Part shown: one piece after another, positions 32,830-45,216 of the stretch
How the letters are laid out: the number at the start of each line of letters is the position of its first letter
How positions within the stretch are numbered: position 1 is the first letter of the stretch
DNA from: Neurospora intermedia
Lineage: Eukaryota > Ascomycota > Sordariomycetes > Sordariales > Sordariaceae
NCBI GenBank assembly: GCA_037102815.1
Contig: BTPP01000002.1
Span: forward strand, 3,286,001 to 3,350,000
Length of the DNA: 64,000 nt
Reading direction: 5' to 3'
Translations under genes and position numbers: made by a program
The notes under the pieces: model-generated
The model's input: the letters and a program-made list of their open reading frames with translations, nothing else
Databases searched by the model: none
What the model was told of the DNA's origin: nothing

Positions 32830-35800
32830 TCACCTTCTCGAACTGTCATGCTCACTCTCATCATCCGTATCCTCATCCCCAATCTCCTCCTCTTCGCCTT
32901 CGCCTTCTTCCTCGTCCCCTTCTTCCTCATCACCTTCTTCCTCATCTGCCTCCTCCTCCTCCTCTTCTTCATCACCTTCATCACCTTCTCCATCCTCTAC
33001 CTCTTCAGCACCCTCCTCCTCCTCCTCCTCTTCTTCTTCTTCTTCTCCCTCTGTGCCTTCCTCTACATCACCTTTATGCTCGCCTGGCCTTACATCTTCC
33101 TCCGCTTCTTCGGCCTCCTCCTCATCCTCCTCGTCCTCCTCTTCAGCTTCAGCATCTTCATCTTCTTCATGATCCTCTTCACCCTCTTCAACATCTTCCT
33201 CGCCTTCCCCATCCTCCATCTCCTCATCCACATCCACATCCACATCCCCATCTCCCTCTTCCTCTGTCTCTCCAACCTCCTCAACGGTTTCTTCGGCGTC
33301 CTCGTGCTCGCCTTCATCCTCATCCTCATCTTCGACCTCCCCTTCCACTTCATCTTCCTCCTCGTCTTCAACATCCTCCGTCCCCGGCACTCCATGTACA
33401 ACAGCAGAAGCACTCGTACCACTACCATTACGAGGTCGGCCAGTCTTTAACCCCCACCTCATCGGTCCTATTGAGCCACCCTCGGTCGCCTTGTGCTGAT
33501 CAATGCTACTGCTTCCTGGCCGCTCATGCTGAGCTTTGGCTGCCTGGCTTTTATGCCAGCTCGGCTTCCTTGGCGTCCGCTTTGGCTCCGATTTTGCCTT
33601 CTCGTCAGCGCTACTACTGCCTGATTCCGAGCTCGAACTGTATATCGTAGGTCTGCCTGGGGTAAGAGGGGTCGTAGCGGACCCGGCAACGGCACCACCG
33701 GCGGCAGAGGCATCTACACTCCGTCTCAGGTTGGGGAATAGCAGGGATGGGGGAATATCGTCCTCGTAGTCAGCCGGCACATCACTGAGATCGCTCTCGT
33801 CGTCGGCTGAGTCGTGAACGCTACCAGGAGGAGAGGACATGGCTTCTTCTTCATGCTCATCGTCGGCCATCTGGGTATCGTCTTGTCCTCTTCTGCTGCG
33901 GCGACTGCGAGGCCGATTGTTGTCTTCATCATCGGCGTCTTTCATTGTAATATCCTCGTCATCATGGCGAGTAACATCTTCGTCAGTCTCATCGTTATCA
34001 TCATCAGCGCCTTCATCACGGGTTGTCTGACCCTTCCTTCCGCTACCACTAGATACGGAGCCTTTTCGTGATGATCTGGTGACGCCGGACAAGGCTTTCG
34101 GTGGGCCCTCTGCGGCCCTCAGCACGGCTTGTTCAGCCTTGCGTAGGACATCCGGTCTCCGAACACCAAGCTTGCGACCGCGGTGAGCGATGTCCCCATT
34201 GAAGGATAGTTGCTTTTCGGACATTCTGTCGGGTTGCTCGGACGGGGCCCGCAGAGAACCTGAAGCAGCGGCAGCAGCAGCAGCACGTTCTCTCTCCTGA
34301 AGAGCCGGCAGGATGCTGAGAGTCATGGATTTGGGTTCTTCTCCTTCTGCCGCCGGCTTCGTAGGCAACTCTCCCTCACCAGCCCGGCTATGTTCATCAC
34401 CACCTGCCGGCGTCTCAGAAACAGCTCGCTCAGGAACCATTTCGTGATGGATGATCGAATAGCAATCATTGATCAAGTCATCAATCGGTCCAGCTTTCAT
34501 CAAGTTGGCGTTCAATTTCTTGAGCTCAATCGCTTCCTTCATGGCGTTGAGGGCGGCGTGATTCTCAGCCTCTGGCGTGATGACCCATTCCACAATCTTC
34601 TCGGCCACCGCTTCAAAGTCCTCTGGTGCAACGTTCTTGAAAGGATCCTCATCATTTGCTGGAATATTGAACGCCTTCCGGATCATCTTGAGGTATATCT
34701 GCACGCCATGTTGCCATAGTTCGCTGAAGTGGTAGAAGTCGACACCTTTCTTCCGAATGCGTCGCAGTACTGCCTCAAGGTTGGCTCTGTCATTCATGAC
34801 GGCCAACAGCCGGGCCATGTACCGAATGTATTGCTCCGTGTAGACATGGTGACGACCGGGCCGTTCAGCATCACACTTCCAGACGTTCATCACCATCGTC
34901 TTGGTGAACATGTTCTCGCGCAAAACCGCAAAGGCCTTAGAAGCAGCCTCCTTGCTTGCCTCCTTCTTCGTCTCGTCTTCCTCATCTCCAATCTCGTCAC
35001 CGTCAAACAAGAGACGAGCATGACGAATGATCATACGATGCTGCCAGTTTGACTTGTCCTTATCTCTCAAGTGACGCATGTACCTGAGCATGTACTCGTG
35101 CCAGTCCTCATCGTTTTCAAGCGTAACCTGTTCGCCGCGACCAGGAGCAAGTGGCTGTCGTTGCAGAATGTCTGCAGCTTCCTGGCGAGGGAGGTCGCCG
35201 CGGGTAACGAGCTTATTGATGACTGATAGGATCTTGTAGTGTGGCTCCAGAATCGGATCCTGGCCGTGCCGAGGTTTGGGAAGCGTCCGAACAACCTCGA
35301 CAGTTTTCTCAAGGGCCTTGATGACCGCTTGAACTGTCGGTCGGCCGTGCTTGTTCTTTTCATCGAGCTCGTCCTCTGGCTTCTGGTACATCTTCCATAG
35401 GCACTTCGCTATCATGTATGGATTCTTCCAGTCCTTAGGCTTGCCAGCCATGGCTTTCCGAAACAAGCTCGCAGCAAACTTCCATACTTGGTAATCTGAC
35501 ATCTGATTATGCAATATCTCCTTGTAAGTACCATTGCCCGATACTTCGATGAAGAAGCGGTGCTGGTCCGAATGCATAAAGGGCTCCATGGCAAATGGTT
35601 CACGGCTTGATGCATACATTCGCATGCCAAACTCGTGGTATAGGTCATAGAGCGCCTCCGTATCTCCACCCGATAACGCGTAGACGTTGGGATCTGAGGT
35701 CGCAGCGTAAGAGTGGGATAGTGCGAGAGTGTAACAATGAATCGACTGCCGCTGGAACTTGACAAGATCTGCTCTGTCCTTGTTCATTTTATCAGCGGTC

Positions 35801-38800
35801 CAAAGAACCATATCATCCAACTCATAGTCGAAGCATTCGGCAAGACGAAACCAAGCATCCCACCTGTCTGGTGTGTACTGAAGCTGTAATCGTAAGAAGG
35901 TGACTGCAATGCGTAGATCGTCCAGGGCACCCGGAGTCTGCCGACGGTTGAGGTCGACACCCTTGAACTTGGTAAGGGCAATCATACCCAGCAAGAAGAA
36001 CCAGCCGTGCTTCGCGGGTGCGCTATCCGGCGTGTTGATAGTGACTGCATCCAGGTCGACATTGCCAGTCAGGGCCTTGTACAGATGTAATGGGTGAATC
36101 GGGGTCTTTAGATATTCGTTGAAGTTCCGATGATTGTGCATCATTTGAGCTGTTGACTTGGCAGAGCCAATCGCTTGCTGCATCGATTCGACAGTGTTTT
36201 TGAGGTCCGACTTCAACAGGTCCTTCATTGTCATTCGGTGAGCAAGGAGGCTGATCTTTTCCACCATTGCCAATGCTTGACGCTTCTCGAGCTTCTCAGG
36301 TGGGCAGTCATGCTCCTGGACGTCCCAGATCCCTACCCCAAGCTTGAGGCCATGAAGGTCATAGAGGACTTGGCCGAGATAGTCTTCCCAATTTTCGATA
36401 TTCTTCAGCTTCAACAGTTCGACCCGCATCATCTTGAGGAAGATCTTATTGGAAGATTTGCAGTATTTCCTCAGACCAAGGACTTGGTGAACGGCCGCCA
36501 AGTAATCGGCCAGATCATTTTCGGGCGTCAGGAAAATGTCTGGGTGAAGATTTATCCCCATCTTCAGAACCGTGTATTGCAGAGACCATGTTCTCACTTG
36601 CATCTCCCGAAGTCTGTTGAGAAACGATGCAGCTAGAGATCCAGTTGCCGGAGGTTGGATGATTCCTACACTGGCTTCATCTTCGTACATGGCAGCAACG
36701 TGAAGAAGACAGCTAACCTTGGCGAGAGCGGCTGATGTAGTCTTGATATGTTCCTCATCAATGATGTCGAACGAATTGTTGTGATTCAGCGCCAGATGCA
36801 ACGACTGAATGATTTGGTCATCTAGGGCCTTGAGCATTGTCATGAACAACTCTTTGCGAGCTGCTTGTGGTGTGTTGACGTAGTCCTTTCGCTCAAAATC
36901 ATGCACAATAGTTTCGATACTCCGCAGGAAGCACGAGAATTGCTTTGTAGTGTACTTGATTTTGCCGTAGGCGTCGCCGAGCCTCGACCAGAGCAGTAAC
37001 CGGAGATCAGTGCTGCTCTTCTCGATAAAGTTCCACAGGTCCTGCAGCCCTTGGCTGGCGCAATCTTTGACGGACTTTATGTTTCCGGCAGGCTCGGTGT
37101 CTTCGTCCATCGTGTCTTCAGCTGGGTTCGCAGCAGCTTGGCTATTGATGCAGACTGATTCGGGATTAAGCACAGGCTCCAAAGTATCGATAACGGACAC
37201 GGGGTTGTCCTGTTCTTCTTGGAAGAGACCCAGGAAAAACTCCATGGTTGTGAGCTTGCTAACTTCACGATCGGCAGCGGCTACCGAAATCTCCGGCATC
37301 ACTGCGTTGTTTGGTAGAACAATATCGGGGACCGTAGTTGTCGCAAGATGATCGCGCAGACTATGCCAGCAATTGAGAATGTGTTCGCGGGGTACCCCTT
37401 CAGTAACTGTAATGAAGACCACAGCTGCCCAAAGGAAGCGGAGTGTCAAAGCATCATCAGTTCCGAGATAGCGTCGCCGGCTGACTTGCGTAGCTAAATC
37501 CCACCACCTCCCCAACCTTATCCGCGCTTTTGTCCGAGTAATTTGCTCCACGACGCTGTTAGGGTTCGTGATCCGCTCGTACACATCAAGATGTAGCTCA
37601 AAAAGCATGTAAACCAGATCGACAATACCTGTAGAAGGCTGGTGCCCGCTCGCATCGCTCAGCTGCCATTGCTCAAGGTCGTAAACGACTCGTTCGTAGA
37701 TTCCTTCGTCCAATCGACTGATGACTTGAACGACAGCAACCTTCATCTGATCTGACCATTTCTCTGTTGAGTAGCTCTCTGCAAGAGACTTGACATACTC
37801 ATAGACGATATCCTGGATTGTATTCCAGCCTGAGTTCATTCTCGCGACGAACCCACGAATATTCCGTACATCGTCGAACTGGGGCGGTTCAATTGCCCTT
37901 TGGGATGGTGATTTGGAGTGTTCGAGGAAAGCAGACAGGCTAAGTGGTGGACTTTCCCTCCCGTCCAGCAGGATGCTTGCAGTTTCTTCGTCGAAATGAA
38001 GTATTGCTTCACGCAAATCAGTCGTAGCAGGATTCTGGATCTTACTTGTTCGATCATCCGAAGCGCAGGAATCCAGGATCTCGGTTATCCTGTCTAGTAT
38101 ATCTCGGTCTGTCACTCCCAGATTTTCCAGGAAATTTTTGGTCATTTGAAAGAGGTTCTGGTCGGCGGCTTGGAAGGGCTGAAGCTGAGTGGCGAGAAGT
38201 GTGGCAGAATCCATAGCCTCCTCCGGTGCTGTCTCCCTTCGCCTCGTCCTTTTGCTCCTCTTGGTCTCGCCTTTCTCATCATCTCCTGGATCTGGTATGC
38301 CAGCGGCAGATTGCGAACGTTTTCTTGTCGGCAACGAAGATGTTCGGTCCTTTGGGGGCTGAGCCGCTCTGGCCTCTTCGACAATAGTAACTTTGGTCTC
38401 TCTAACGCTGGATTCAGCTTCTTCGGTGTCTTGGACCCCAGACTTTTCCGCCGAAGTGACTTCAGCCGCCACCGCCGCCTCCTCCTCCTGTGTACTTTCT
38501 TCGGGAGGCTGCAACTGCTTATCAATCTCCATCTGAACATCTTCATCTTCGACAATTCCTTCTGGTAATTGGATCGTGACAGCCTGACCAGAAAACCCAT
38601 GTTCCGCCACGAAGTGAACCAACGCAATACCAAGTTCTGTCCAGGAGTAGCTTGGGGTATTCATGACAAGACGAGGTTGGCCAACCTCATCAGAGTCCGG
38701 TCTTGGGGCAGCCATTGTTTTGGTATAATCAGGGAGCGATGGTATCGGATCGAGGTAACGCTCCAAAAATTTCGGAAGACCTTTTTCACGAAATGACTTC

Positions 38801-39671
38801 ATGATAGGGTGGCTAAGGGCCATCTTGTCGTCCAGGACCTCGAGTTGTCGTTTGAGCTGTTCGCCAGCGAATCCTTCGGCGAGCGAAGGGGGCTCAAAGT
38901 CGGTAACAGCAGGGTCATCGTCCAATTCCACAGCTGCCTCCAGACTGTAGCGACTAATTCGTGCGCTCTTAAGAAAAGCGGCAATCCTCGCGGTCTTCCT
39001 CCATAAGTCGGCGTCGGATGGGTCATAGTCGAGGGCGGCGCTGAACTCGTCCAAGGCTTTCTTGGCGTCATGTTGAATGGCGGCATCATCGTAATCGAAC
39101 TCGCTACCCAGTTTGCTGGCCCGTGCCTTGTGTTTTATCCGATCGACGATGAATTGGCCGTGGTTCTTGAAGGATAGGTACAAGGTCTGCGGCAGAGTGC
39201 TGGCGATGCCATCTACATCGGCAGCACCGACCTCGAGCCCCTGGGCAAGGGTGGGTTCAACGACAAGAGTGCCATCGGGTCGCTCCTCGGTGCGCTCGTA
39301 CTCGGTCTTGCTCTCGGGGTATCTGAAAATCTCGGACTCAAAAAGGGCATTGTAGGCGTCGGAGGCTTCGTCAAAGAATCGAGGCCCTTGGGCGTGGAGC
39401 TTGAGGGCGTTTTGGAATAGTTTCAAGGCATCATCGACCTGTGACAAGACTTCTATAAGCGGTCGAGCTGGCGAGAATCACGACGGGCAGACAATATATA
39501 TACTTGAATTTGCTTGGTTGTGTCGATTTCCTCATCGACGTTCTCTTCGGGCTCGACGTTGATCGCCTGAAAGGTTGGCTACAGAAAACAGAAACGTGAG
39601 CAGGTTGGCCGTCTTCCACAAAATGCGCTGAAGGGGACACTCCAAGCTGCCGGCCAATCCAGTCTTACCAT
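32830..39671 (-). CDS. HIR3: HIR complex subunit Hir3 (CABIN1-like histone chaperone)
   Basis: Scaffold of the HIR complex, which with Hir1/Hir2/Hpc2 deposits histones H3-H4 outside replication and represses histone genes. Three exons: ATG alone at 39671-39669, 39578-39504, and 39438-32830; 2,228 residues. The second exon reads P-T-F-Q-A-I-N-V-E-P-E-E-N, continuing D-E-E-I-D-T-T-K-Q-I-Q, then V-D-D-A-L-K-L-F into the TPR-like first repeat. The bulk is helical TPR-like solenoid (DPSDADLWRKTARIA, HRTLALSHSYAAT-like blocks), followed by a Lys/Ser-rich region (about 1,800-2,000) with RSRRS patches, and a final 200 residues of nearly pure Glu/Asp. Donor and acceptor sites GTAAGA/CTGTAG and GTATAT/CACAG are good. 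The antisense frames are shadows of the acidic GAA/GAG-rich coding tail. Confidence 0.93.
32850..33400 (-). repeat. GAA/GAG triplet-rich tract coding the acidic Hir3 tail
   Basis: On the minus strand, about 550 bp are nearly pure GAG/GAA/GAT/GAC codons, mixed so that the longest Glu run is about 11 residues. On the plus strand this reads as a CT-rich tract. It produces long false open frames on both strands. Confidence 0.85.
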
Positions 39672-40564
39672 GTTGCCAGAATCGATACTCGTTTCATACG
39701 GTTATTAAGTGATAAGAGTGACGGCGCAACGGTTTAGAGATGTCGGGTGTGGTGTACGGTGAAGCCCAGTAATCAAGTGTTGGGCCAAGAGGCAGAGGGG
39801 CATCTGTCTTGCCTGGTAGTGTTGTCGACGGGAAGTAAGGTAGAGGTGGTCGTCAGAGTCGCGACCTGGGTCAAAGTGAGACGCGATTGCGTTGTTGGAC
39901 ACTGAGGTGCTTACTAGTACACTACCGTAGAGTCGGGTGCTAGGTAAATTAATTGTTAGTGTTCTCCATGCGGAGGTGTGCCAGCAGGGTTCACACTCCA
40001 TCACGGCAGGCACATGAAAGAAGCTCCCATCACCGAAGCTGCCCGGCGGTGCATGAAATGACAGGGATGGACGTGTGGTGTGGCCTGTGCTCTTTCAAGC
40101 TGCCTGCCTGCCCCTGTTTTCCATTGTTGCGATGACGGACAGCCAGACAGCCCAGAGTGGGTGAGCTGGAGAGCTCGAGCTCCTGCCGGGGTAGGTGGGC
40201 TGAGCTTCCATGTGCTGGCGGTTGTAGTGTACATGCACTGCTGGCTTCAATGGACCGGGCCCGACGCCAGAAGGAGTACCCCCCACTGCCCGCCGCCCTT
40301 GGAAGGCAAGCACCAATCCACGAACACCTCAACTCAAAACAGCTGTGAATAGGCTGAACCATCAAGTCGACGATCCCTCTTTTCGGTCAATCAACTCCCC
40401 GTTTTCGTCCCGACCTTGGATGACAAACAGGGCGGCTGACTGTTGGCGACGACAAATTGCGACTACACAGGCAATTGCGCCTCCAGTTTCCCTGCTCTCT
40501 GTTCTAACCACTGTAAACCAACCATCAACATCCCGCCGCAGCCTGGCGGTCCATCGCCCTCACC
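39672..40564. other. Divergent intergenic region of HIR3 and the exomer ChAPs gene
   Basis: About 890 bp between divergent start codons. It should contain both promoters. No coding signal is supported; the 40001-40365 frames on both strands are shadows of one another. Confidence 0.45.
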
Positions 40565-42989
40565 ATGGTTGCGCCAGCTGTCCCCGAGTTCGTGATTCCC
40601 GATCAGAGTTACAGTCGACCCTTTGTCTTGGGTCCTTCAACCAAGCGCACCTAGGCCGAAGCTAATGTTTGATTGCACGCAGGATCACCGAAGAGATACT
40701 GCATGAAGCGGTTGACACTCGTACCGAGTCTCTGAGCTCTCTCAGGGAGCTTGGCCCCCCCGATCTCGTACACCTGGTCAAGCAGCCCCTGAAGAACCCC
40801 GGAAAGCACGTACGTAACCAGTCCCTCCGACTTTATCCATATGCAACACGACAGCCATCGCTGACCTGCGCATCCATCAGTATGGTGTCTATCACCATGT
40901 CACCGGCGTCGACGCGTCCTCCTCGGCCAGTCTGGCTGCTTACATCAACACCCTGACCTACAAGGAGTTTGGCAACTCCGCCACTGCCAAAACCGTCGAA
41001 GGAACTTATTGGTAATGCCACTCTTTGACTGACTGCGTTCTGGGCTATTCCTAACAGTCACTCGTTCCAGCTGTTACAATGCCTTCTCCCGCGTCGACAT
41101 GCGCGTACACGCTCCCTTCCCCGGCTCCGTAGAGAGCTATTGCGTTGACGAGCGGGGCGAAAAACGAAAGGCCACCGACGAACTCTGGCTCGAAACATAC
41201 CTCTGCAGTGTTCTCCGCGCATACTCGTATGCCGACGATGGAAGCGGCGAGACAATCAGAAAGATCATGGGCGTCCGGCGTTTCAACCCGGTTTCCAGTA
41301 CCGAGACCGAACACAAATTCCTCAGCGCTGCCGAGCAGCTCTTCTTTAGGGGTACCACTCCCCAGCTGTTCACCCTGCGTACAAGCGATTTACTGACTCT
41401 CCTGTAATAGGCTGGCAGCTTGGGTCCGACTCCGTGGTGCAGGTGCCAAACAATGTCTCTAACCACTTGACAGCCGGCCTCCTAAAGTATTTCTCCACAA
41501 CAGGACGCCACACTTCCGGTATCAATCTCTTTGAGAAGCTTCGGTCGCAAAATGTTGAAGTGGCTTCGCTCTTGGCAAAAGTGCTCTTCATGGGAAACGA
41601 GGAGGTGCAAGGAGTCCGTGTTTTGTACGAGGCCCTCAAGGAATCGCCCATGGATTACGTTATGCTGGATACCCAGGCCGAATTCCTTCTCAAAAAGGCC
41701 GAAACTGCCCCAACGCCAGAACTGAGGGAGGAAAGACTACGCATGGCTCTGGGCTGTGCAGACCGAAGTACGATAGCCGCTCCCAGTGAGTTCGGCACGT
41801 GGGCAAGACTGGCCCAGGTCTACGTTGCAATGGAGGATTGGGAGAATGCCTTGACAATCCTCAACTCGTGCCCCATGTTCACATACCAGGACAAGGATGC
41901 GCCTGTTATGCCAGAACCCAAAGACGTTAACCTACCGACCCTCCCAGAGACCAGGTTGGACGAAATTGACAGCGAGCCAGATTCGAGGTTCTCTGAGCAG
42001 GTCGACCCAAGTCTGCTTGGTCTTCGCGCCGCTGCGTATCGGGGAACGTTCAAGCAGGCATACAGCATTCTCACCGAGATGACTGCCAAGATTGGCTGGG
42101 ATCAACTTCTCAAGATCAGAAGCAACGTTTTTGTTATGGAAGACGAGTATCGAAACGAGAAGCAAGAGCCTTCTTACCCTGCCAAGCGCAATGCTAGCAC
42201 CGATGCGCTCCGTGGAAGCCCGGATCATACTACGAACGGCGAAACCGCTCCCAAGGAGGCTGCCGAAATTGACGAGGTTGAGGACGAAAAGAAGAATGCT
42301 ACTTTGGCTGCTGAGCAAACGGAAGGCCTGGAGAGACCTCCTAGCGCTATCGACCCAGAGGTAGTCCGCAAGGCCGAAGAAAACGTACGTCTCCAAGCCG
42401 ATGCTTCCCTTTGGCAGTTTACTCTGGACACGATGCTAACACACGATAGGGTGATAACGAGGATCACTTCTCTCGTCTCAATAACAAGCGTCTATGTGAA
42501 CGGTGGTTGGACAGCTTGTTCATGGTCCTTTATGAAGATCTTCGCGTATATACCATTTGGCGCACCCAGATGGCTCAGTACAGGGCGCAGAGTATGCAGT
42601 ACAAAAAATCGGCGGAAGAGTGGGAGATTCTCGGTAGTCTCGCAGAACGCCTACAGCATACGGACGAAGCGGTTGAGGCATACCGGGCGTGCTTGGGTCA
42701 GCGCTTCAGCCCCAAGGCTCTCACCGGTATTCTCAAGGTGTTTGAGAAGCAAAAGAGCACACGCGAGAGTGTCGCCGCTCTCATCAGGTTGGTAACTTGG
42801 CAGTATCGGTGGTACAGCGAATTCTCACCCGAACTACTACATACCATCCGGACACTCATCGAGGACGAGGGTGCTGTGAAGGTCAGGAGTATCATCCAGG
42901 CGACCAACCTGCCACAGAACGTGCTGGACTTGACGCATCACTATGCGGCGTTGTGTGCTACTTTCCGCAGCAGCGGGACCGACGGCTAG
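40565..42989 (+). CDS. bud7: Exomer ChAPs subunit (Bch1/Bud7/Chs6 family)
   Basis: Cargo-binding subunit of the exomer coat that moves proteins such as chitin synthase from the trans-Golgi network to the cell surface. Six exons: 40565-40587, 40683-40809, 40881-41011, 41071-41351, 41411-42384 and 42450-42989; 691 residues. Key blocks: ELGPPDLVHLVKQ, YHHVTGVDASS, SRVDMRVHAPFPG, EQLFFRGWQLGSDSVVQVP, the TPR-like LLAKVLFMGNEEVQGVRVLYEAL, LDTQAEFLLKKAE and AEEWEILGSLAERLQHTDEAVEAY, ending with ALCATFRSSGTDG. The first donor is GTTCGT, the same rare type as in SEC11, and alone gives the required phase 2. Exon 3 is set by the CATCAG acceptor that follows a CTGAC branch. It shows the length and order of the filamentous-fungal single-copy ChAP. 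Confidence 0.9.
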
Positions 42990-43852
42990 GTTGCTGGGGT
43001 TTGATATTGGGGTGCTGCTGATGAAGTGATGGCTGAGAGACGACCATGGCCGTTTACATGGTATAAACGTATACATGATGCCTATGGCCATGGAGAGCAG
43101 TCGCGCAGTTATTAGTATGAGAGCGAGTTTTATCATTAATAGAGAATTTAAGCGGCTTGATGAGAGAAGATAAGCATTGAAAGTTCCAGTTGATCCTATC
43201 TAGACTCCTAGAGTCTTGGGTCTGTGGACTGTCGAGTGGCGGGAAGACCCCGGCTTATAGCGGTCCCCGTTTTAACTCCGGGGCGATTCCCAGCCCCGGT
43301 CACCGGGCCGGGCTACCCGTCCTTCCCGTCTTAGCTATGACGGGACCTGCGCCAGTTGTCCCCAATCCGCTCCACAGAGCGGCGTCCCCCCACCATTTGG
43401 AGTTTGGCCGCCCAGTTCGCGCTTCGACCTTGGAACCTGCAGGAACTTGCATAAAGCTAGGTTGCTCTTCTTTGTTACCCCCGGAGGTGCGGGGCTATGG
43501 TACCTTAATGGTTGCCATCAACGTCATTACATATGTAGAAGCGTGGGATAGAGAGCCACAATCCGTTAATGGCAGCTCGTACAGTAATACAAACAGGCAC
43601 CATAATGATGGAGAAGATTGCATTGGAACGGATAGGAATCGGCTCTCCACCGTTCGTGGGAGGAGAAAGTGGGGGTTGACTAAGAGAGGGGCTCCAGGCC
43701 TTATAAATCATGTTGAACCGCCCTTCCAGTCGTCGTTGATTCTCAATCATCCAAACTTTCTGTTGTCTTTCATGTTGCCTGTCTCACGCGCAATTCCCAG
43801 AATACCGAGCATCACAAATACCGCCAGACATTTCTTCAGTAAAACAAACACC
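42990..43852. other. Intergenic, promoter of the aldo-keto reductase gene
   Basis: About 860 bp. It contains the small inverted repeat AGACTC-CTA-GAGTCT at 43202-43216 and a GC-rich block at 43240-43320 with CCGG-TCA-CCGG at 43296-43306 inside a longer AGCCC...GGGCT palindrome. No gene is supported. Confidence 0.45.
43296..43306. promoter_or_regulatory. CCGG-TCA-CCGG inverted repeat in the AKR promoter
   Basis: Palindrome of CCGG arms around TCA, the kind of spaced CGG/CCG pair bound by Zn2Cys6 transcription factors. Position is about 550 bp upstream of the AKR start codon. Function is inferred from motif type only. Confidence 0.3.
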
Positions 43853-44912
43853 ATGGCTCCTCTGTAAGTACCTCTACTTTGGTGATGAAATGCCAGGAGG
43901 AATCCCCCGGAAGAAGCTCACCCAAGCTCACAACTAACTGTCAACAGCAGCAAGACTCACAAGCTCAACACGGGCGACGAGATCCCCGCCGTTGGCCTGG
44001 GTACCTGGCAGTCCAAGCCTGGTCAGGTTGAGAAGGCCGTCGAGGCCGCCCTACGTGCCGGCTATACTCACATCGACACCGCGTATGCCTACGGTAACGA
44101 GAAGGAGGTTGGCCAAGGCATCAAGGCCTCCGGCGTCCCACGCGAGAAGATCTGGCTTACCACCAAGCTGGACAACGACTGGCACAAGCATGTCGCCGAG
44201 GCTATCGATACGTCGCTCAAGAACCTGGATACCCCCTACGTTGACCTCTACCTGATGCACTGGCCCGCCAGTCTTGTCAAGGGAAACACCAAGGAGGTGT
44301 ACAACGACTGGGACTTTGTGGACACCTGGCGCGAGATGCAGAAGCTGGTTGACACCGGCAAGGTCAAGAACATTGGTGTCAGCAACTTTGGAGTCAAGAA
44401 CCTGGAGAAGCTTTTGAGCGCCGAGAGCACCAAGGTAAGCAAAGATTGTGCCCCCCCCCCTCTTCAAGTTTTGTTGTGAGTTGATGAGGTCCTCACACAT
44501 ATAATCACAGATTGTTCCAGCCGTTAACCAGATCGAACTTCATCCTGGTAACCCATCCCCCCACCTTGTCGAGTATTTACGCTCGAAGGGCATTCATGCT
44601 TCGGCCTACTCGCCTCTCGGTAGCAGCGACTCGCCGCTTTACAAGCTTAACAGCCTCACCAAGCTCGCCGAGTCCAAGGGCAAGACCGTGCAGCAGGTTC
44701 TCCTTAGATGGGGTGTCCAGAAGGGCTGGAGTGTGCTGCCTAAGAGCGTCACTGAGGAGCGTATCAAGGCCAACATTGATCTCGAGGGCTGGAGCTTGAC
44801 CGATGAGGAGATTGCTCAGATTGACGAGGTTCACAAGGAGAACAGCTTTAAGGTCTGCGACGATGACTGGTTGCCTGTCAAGATCTTCTTCGGTGCTGGT
44901 GACAGTGACTAA
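43853..44912 (+). CDS. Aldo-keto reductase (Gcy1/glycerol dehydrogenase-like)
   Basis: NADP(H)-dependent (alpha/beta)8 barrel carbonyl reductase. Exons 43853-43863, 43948-44434 and 44511-44912 encode 299 residues. The AKR catalytic tetrad is at canonical places: Asp47 and Tyr52 (DTAYAYGNE), Lys77 (TTKL) and His108 (LMHWP). The signature EYLRSKGIHASAYSPLGS and the cofactor-binding LPKSVTEERIKANI block are intact. Best matches in my knowledge are fungal Gcy1/Gld1-type enzymes acting on glyceraldehyde, dihydroxyacetone or similar aldehydes, but substrate cannot be read from sequence. A tandem acceptor CAACAGCAG at 43942-43950 allows two in-frame products (M-A-P-L-S-K or M-A-P-L-K). The upstream palindromes suggest regulated expression. 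Confidence 0.93.
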
Positions 44913-45216
44913 ACGTCGTACACCGTGCAGCCAAGAGGATGCTGGCAAGATATTCCCCCCCATAGATGAAAAATAATGAATAATGACACCAGAAAATGCT
45001 CGCTCGAGATTAATGACTGGCTATGCTCCGTGACCACACCTCTGTGACATTCCTTCTAACCAACCCCGCTAATCCACTCACATCATTGACTCGGTACCAC
45101 AAGAGTACAAACTCCACGTAAGACCCTCAGGCCAAGCGCAAAGACCACTGAGATTTCCATCGCCCGATTATAATCCAGCAAAGTCCCAAAACGAAGCCAA
45201 AGCCAGCCAGCCAGCC
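44913..45216. other. Convergent intergenic region
   Basis: About 300 bp between the AKR and HIT stop codons, with nothing recognisable beyond an AATGAAAAATAATGAATAATG-like A/T-rich stretch near 44970 that could serve 3'-end formation. Confidence 0.4.

Noticed and set aside
32553-33650. 365-codon plus-strand frame opposite HIR3
   Set aside because: It is the antisense of the GAA/GAG-rich Hir3 tail, giving Pro/Leu/His runs. The minus-strand frame has conserved Hir3 domains.
43190-43867. 225-codon plus-strand frame overlapping the AKR start
   Set aside because: It runs through the GC-rich promoter and overlaps the AKR ATG in a different frame.
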